From: Enterococcus sp.
GTDB taxonomy: Bacteria; Bacillota; Bacilli; Lactobacillales; Enterococcaceae
Reading direction: 5' to 3'
Length of the DNA stretch: 44,487 nucleotides
Assembly (NCBI RefSeq): GCF_022711995.1
Contig: NZ_JALAHI010000018.1
Location: forward strand, 1 to 44,487
A program made the translations under genes and the position numbers. The notes under the pieces are model-generated. The model searched no databases. It was not told the DNA's origin and saw only the letters and a list, made by a program, of their open reading frames with translations. The number at the start of each line of letters is the position of its first letter. Position 1 is the first letter of the stretch. Positions 43,449 through 44,487 of the stretch are shown here, piece by piece.

Positions 43449-44487
43449 TTAGTCACGAATCGCTTCGTACTGAACGCTGCGCTGTTTCCTATTACGGAAC
43501 CATTTATCCAGTTCCGTGACTAGCAAAATGACAGCACCGGAAAGGAGAGCGATTCCCCAACCAGCCAGTGATAGATCCGCTGTATGAAAGGCTTGTTGCA
43601 TAAATGGTACATAGGTCAATGCAACCTGTAACACTACCATCACACCAATGATCAAGAAGGCTTTCGGATTGGTAAAGGACGCTTTCGAAAAAGCAGACTC
43701 GTTGGTACGAATATTGAACAAGTAAAAAATCTTGCTTAGCACGACAATGTTGACCATCATGGTACTTGCCACCGTTTGGCTGACCCCCTGCGTCAATAGC
43801 CACTCATAGGAAAAGAGACTAATGATTGCCATCAATACCGAAACATAAGCCATTTGCCAGATATCATGATTGTTCAATAATCGGTTCCCAGTTTTACGCG
43901 GTTTCCGCTGCATGATGCCTTTTTCTGCCGGTTCAAAAATAAAGGCAAATTGAATCGTGATCGCAGAAACCATATTGATCCACAAAAGCTGAGTGGCTTG
44001 CAAAGGCATGTCATTTTGCATCAAAATCGTAAAGGCAATGATTAATCCTTCCGCAAATGAGGTAGGCAGCAAAAATAAAATGCTCTTTTTGATGTTGTCA
44101 TAGATTCTTCGCCCTTCTTGAATCGCCGAAGCCATGGTACCAAAGTTGTCATCGGTCAAAATCATATCTGCGGAATCTTTGGCGACGTCTGTTCCGCTGA
44201 TCCCCATCGCGACACCAATATCGGCTCGTTTTAAGGCCGGGGCATCATTGACCCCATCCCCGGTCATAGCTGTCACTTTTCCTTTGGCTTGTAGGGCTTT
44301 GATGATGTCCAGCTTATTTTTAGGTGTTGTTCGGGCAAATACTTGATTGTTGATGACCGCTTCTTGGAACGTGCTCTCGTCCATTTCATCCAATTCCGAT
44401 CCGGTCACTACCTGGATTTCTTTAGCCAATCCTAGCTTTTCGCCTATTGCTTTCGCTGTTAAGGGATGATCTCCAGTGATCATTTTG
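43449..44487 (-). CDS. P-type cation-transporting ATPase, C-terminal part (gene continues beyond the window)
   Basis: About 345 residues are visible, open at the 5' end. They hold the end of the phosphorylation domain (MITGDHPLTAKAI, then AMTGDGVNDAPALKRADIGV, the hinge with the Mg-binding Asp residues) and the last membrane helices. The DKTGT phosphorylation site is outside the window. The layout fits P2-type (Ca/Na/K-like) ATPases. In the helix equivalent to M6 the sequence is LLWINMVSAITIQFAFIFEP, which has the Asn but lacks the Asp of the Ca-pump NxxTD motif, so classical calcium transport is doubtful. The protein ends with a basic tail. Confidence 0.88.
   Translation of the reverse strand, partial: KMITGDHPLTAKAIGEKLGLAKEIQVVTGSELDEMDESTFQEAVINNQVFARTTPKNKLDIIKALQAKGKVTAMTGDGVNDAPALKRADIGVAMGISGTDVAKDSADMILTDDNFGTMASAIQEGRRIYDNIKKSILFLLPTSFAEGLIIAFTILMQNDMPLQATQLLWINMVSAITIQFAFIFEPAEKGIMQRKPRKTGNRLLNNHDIWQMAYVSVLMAIISLFSYEWLLTQGVSQTVASTMMVNIVVLSKIFYLFNIRTNESAFSKASFTNPKAFLIIGVMVVLQVALTYVPFMQQAFHTADLSLAGWGIALLSGAVILLVTELDKWFRNRKQRSVQYEAIRD

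Overview
The window reads as a chromosomal segment of a low-GC Gram-positive coccus, most likely an Enterococcus. The reasons are strong AAGGAGG-type ribosome sites, many PTS operons with BglG/LicT, LacI and DeoR regulators, an ABC drug exporter whose C-terminal half resembles lactococcal LmrA, and repeated GGCTGTGGCATAAGT/GGGACAAAAG intergenic hairpins. No rRNA, tRNA, CRISPR array or intact transposase was seen. Species cannot be fixed from the sequence alone.

Layout. 1-250: a partly duplicated long-hairpin intergenic element. 259-2201: a YeiH-type transporter divergent from a LysR regulator. 2381-4171: uvrC. 4379-9817 (minus): a catabolic operon read as deoC, PTS EIIA-Fru, PTS EIIBC-Fru, Gfo/Idh oxidoreductase, zinc MDR dehydrogenase, DeoR-type repressor. 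10180-12771 (plus): a MarR regulator with an odd His/Gly/Phe-rich tail and an LmrA-like exporter, from a near-perfect promoter carrying GGTACC-centred operators. 12871-15582 is an accessory patch: a secreted glycine-rich protein with a two-helix membrane partner, a decayed recombinase-like remnant, and a three-gene module (membrane coiled-coil protein divergent from an XRE repressor plus ImmA-type protease) around an array of four GATAC/GTATC operators.

15767-19990 (minus): phnD-phnC-phnE-phnE plus a metallophosphoesterase, divergent from a YeiL-like Crp/Fnr regulator. 20984-21082 holds a probable 32-residue small gene. 21263-23763: a TetR repressor divergent from a two-gene ABC exporter; the operator (TGACA-N3-TGTCA) and gene content suggest a heme-responsive HrtR/FhtR-HrtBA system. 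23858-26696 (minus): licT-bglP with two antiterminator/terminator switches and no glucosidase gene. Then come a RarD-like permease, a MarR/MFS drug-efflux pair with a second set of GGTACC operators, a tRNA-dihydrouridine synthase and a Bcr/CflA-type MFS pump with a terminator-like hairpin in its leader.

33033-37198: a LacI repressor divergent from a SIS-domain protein and a complete beta-glucoside-type PTS permease. 37515-43150 (minus): an ascorbate-type PTS operon whose only visible EIIA is fused to the PRD regulator, followed by EIIB, EIIC, a small TPR-like protein, a class II aldolase and a P-loop kinase-like protein. The window ends inside a P-type cation ATPase gene.

The overall picture is a run of self-contained sugar-uptake and efflux operons, each with its own local regulator and operators. 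The least explained parts are the accessory patch at 12.9-15.6 kb and the long-hairpin element family.
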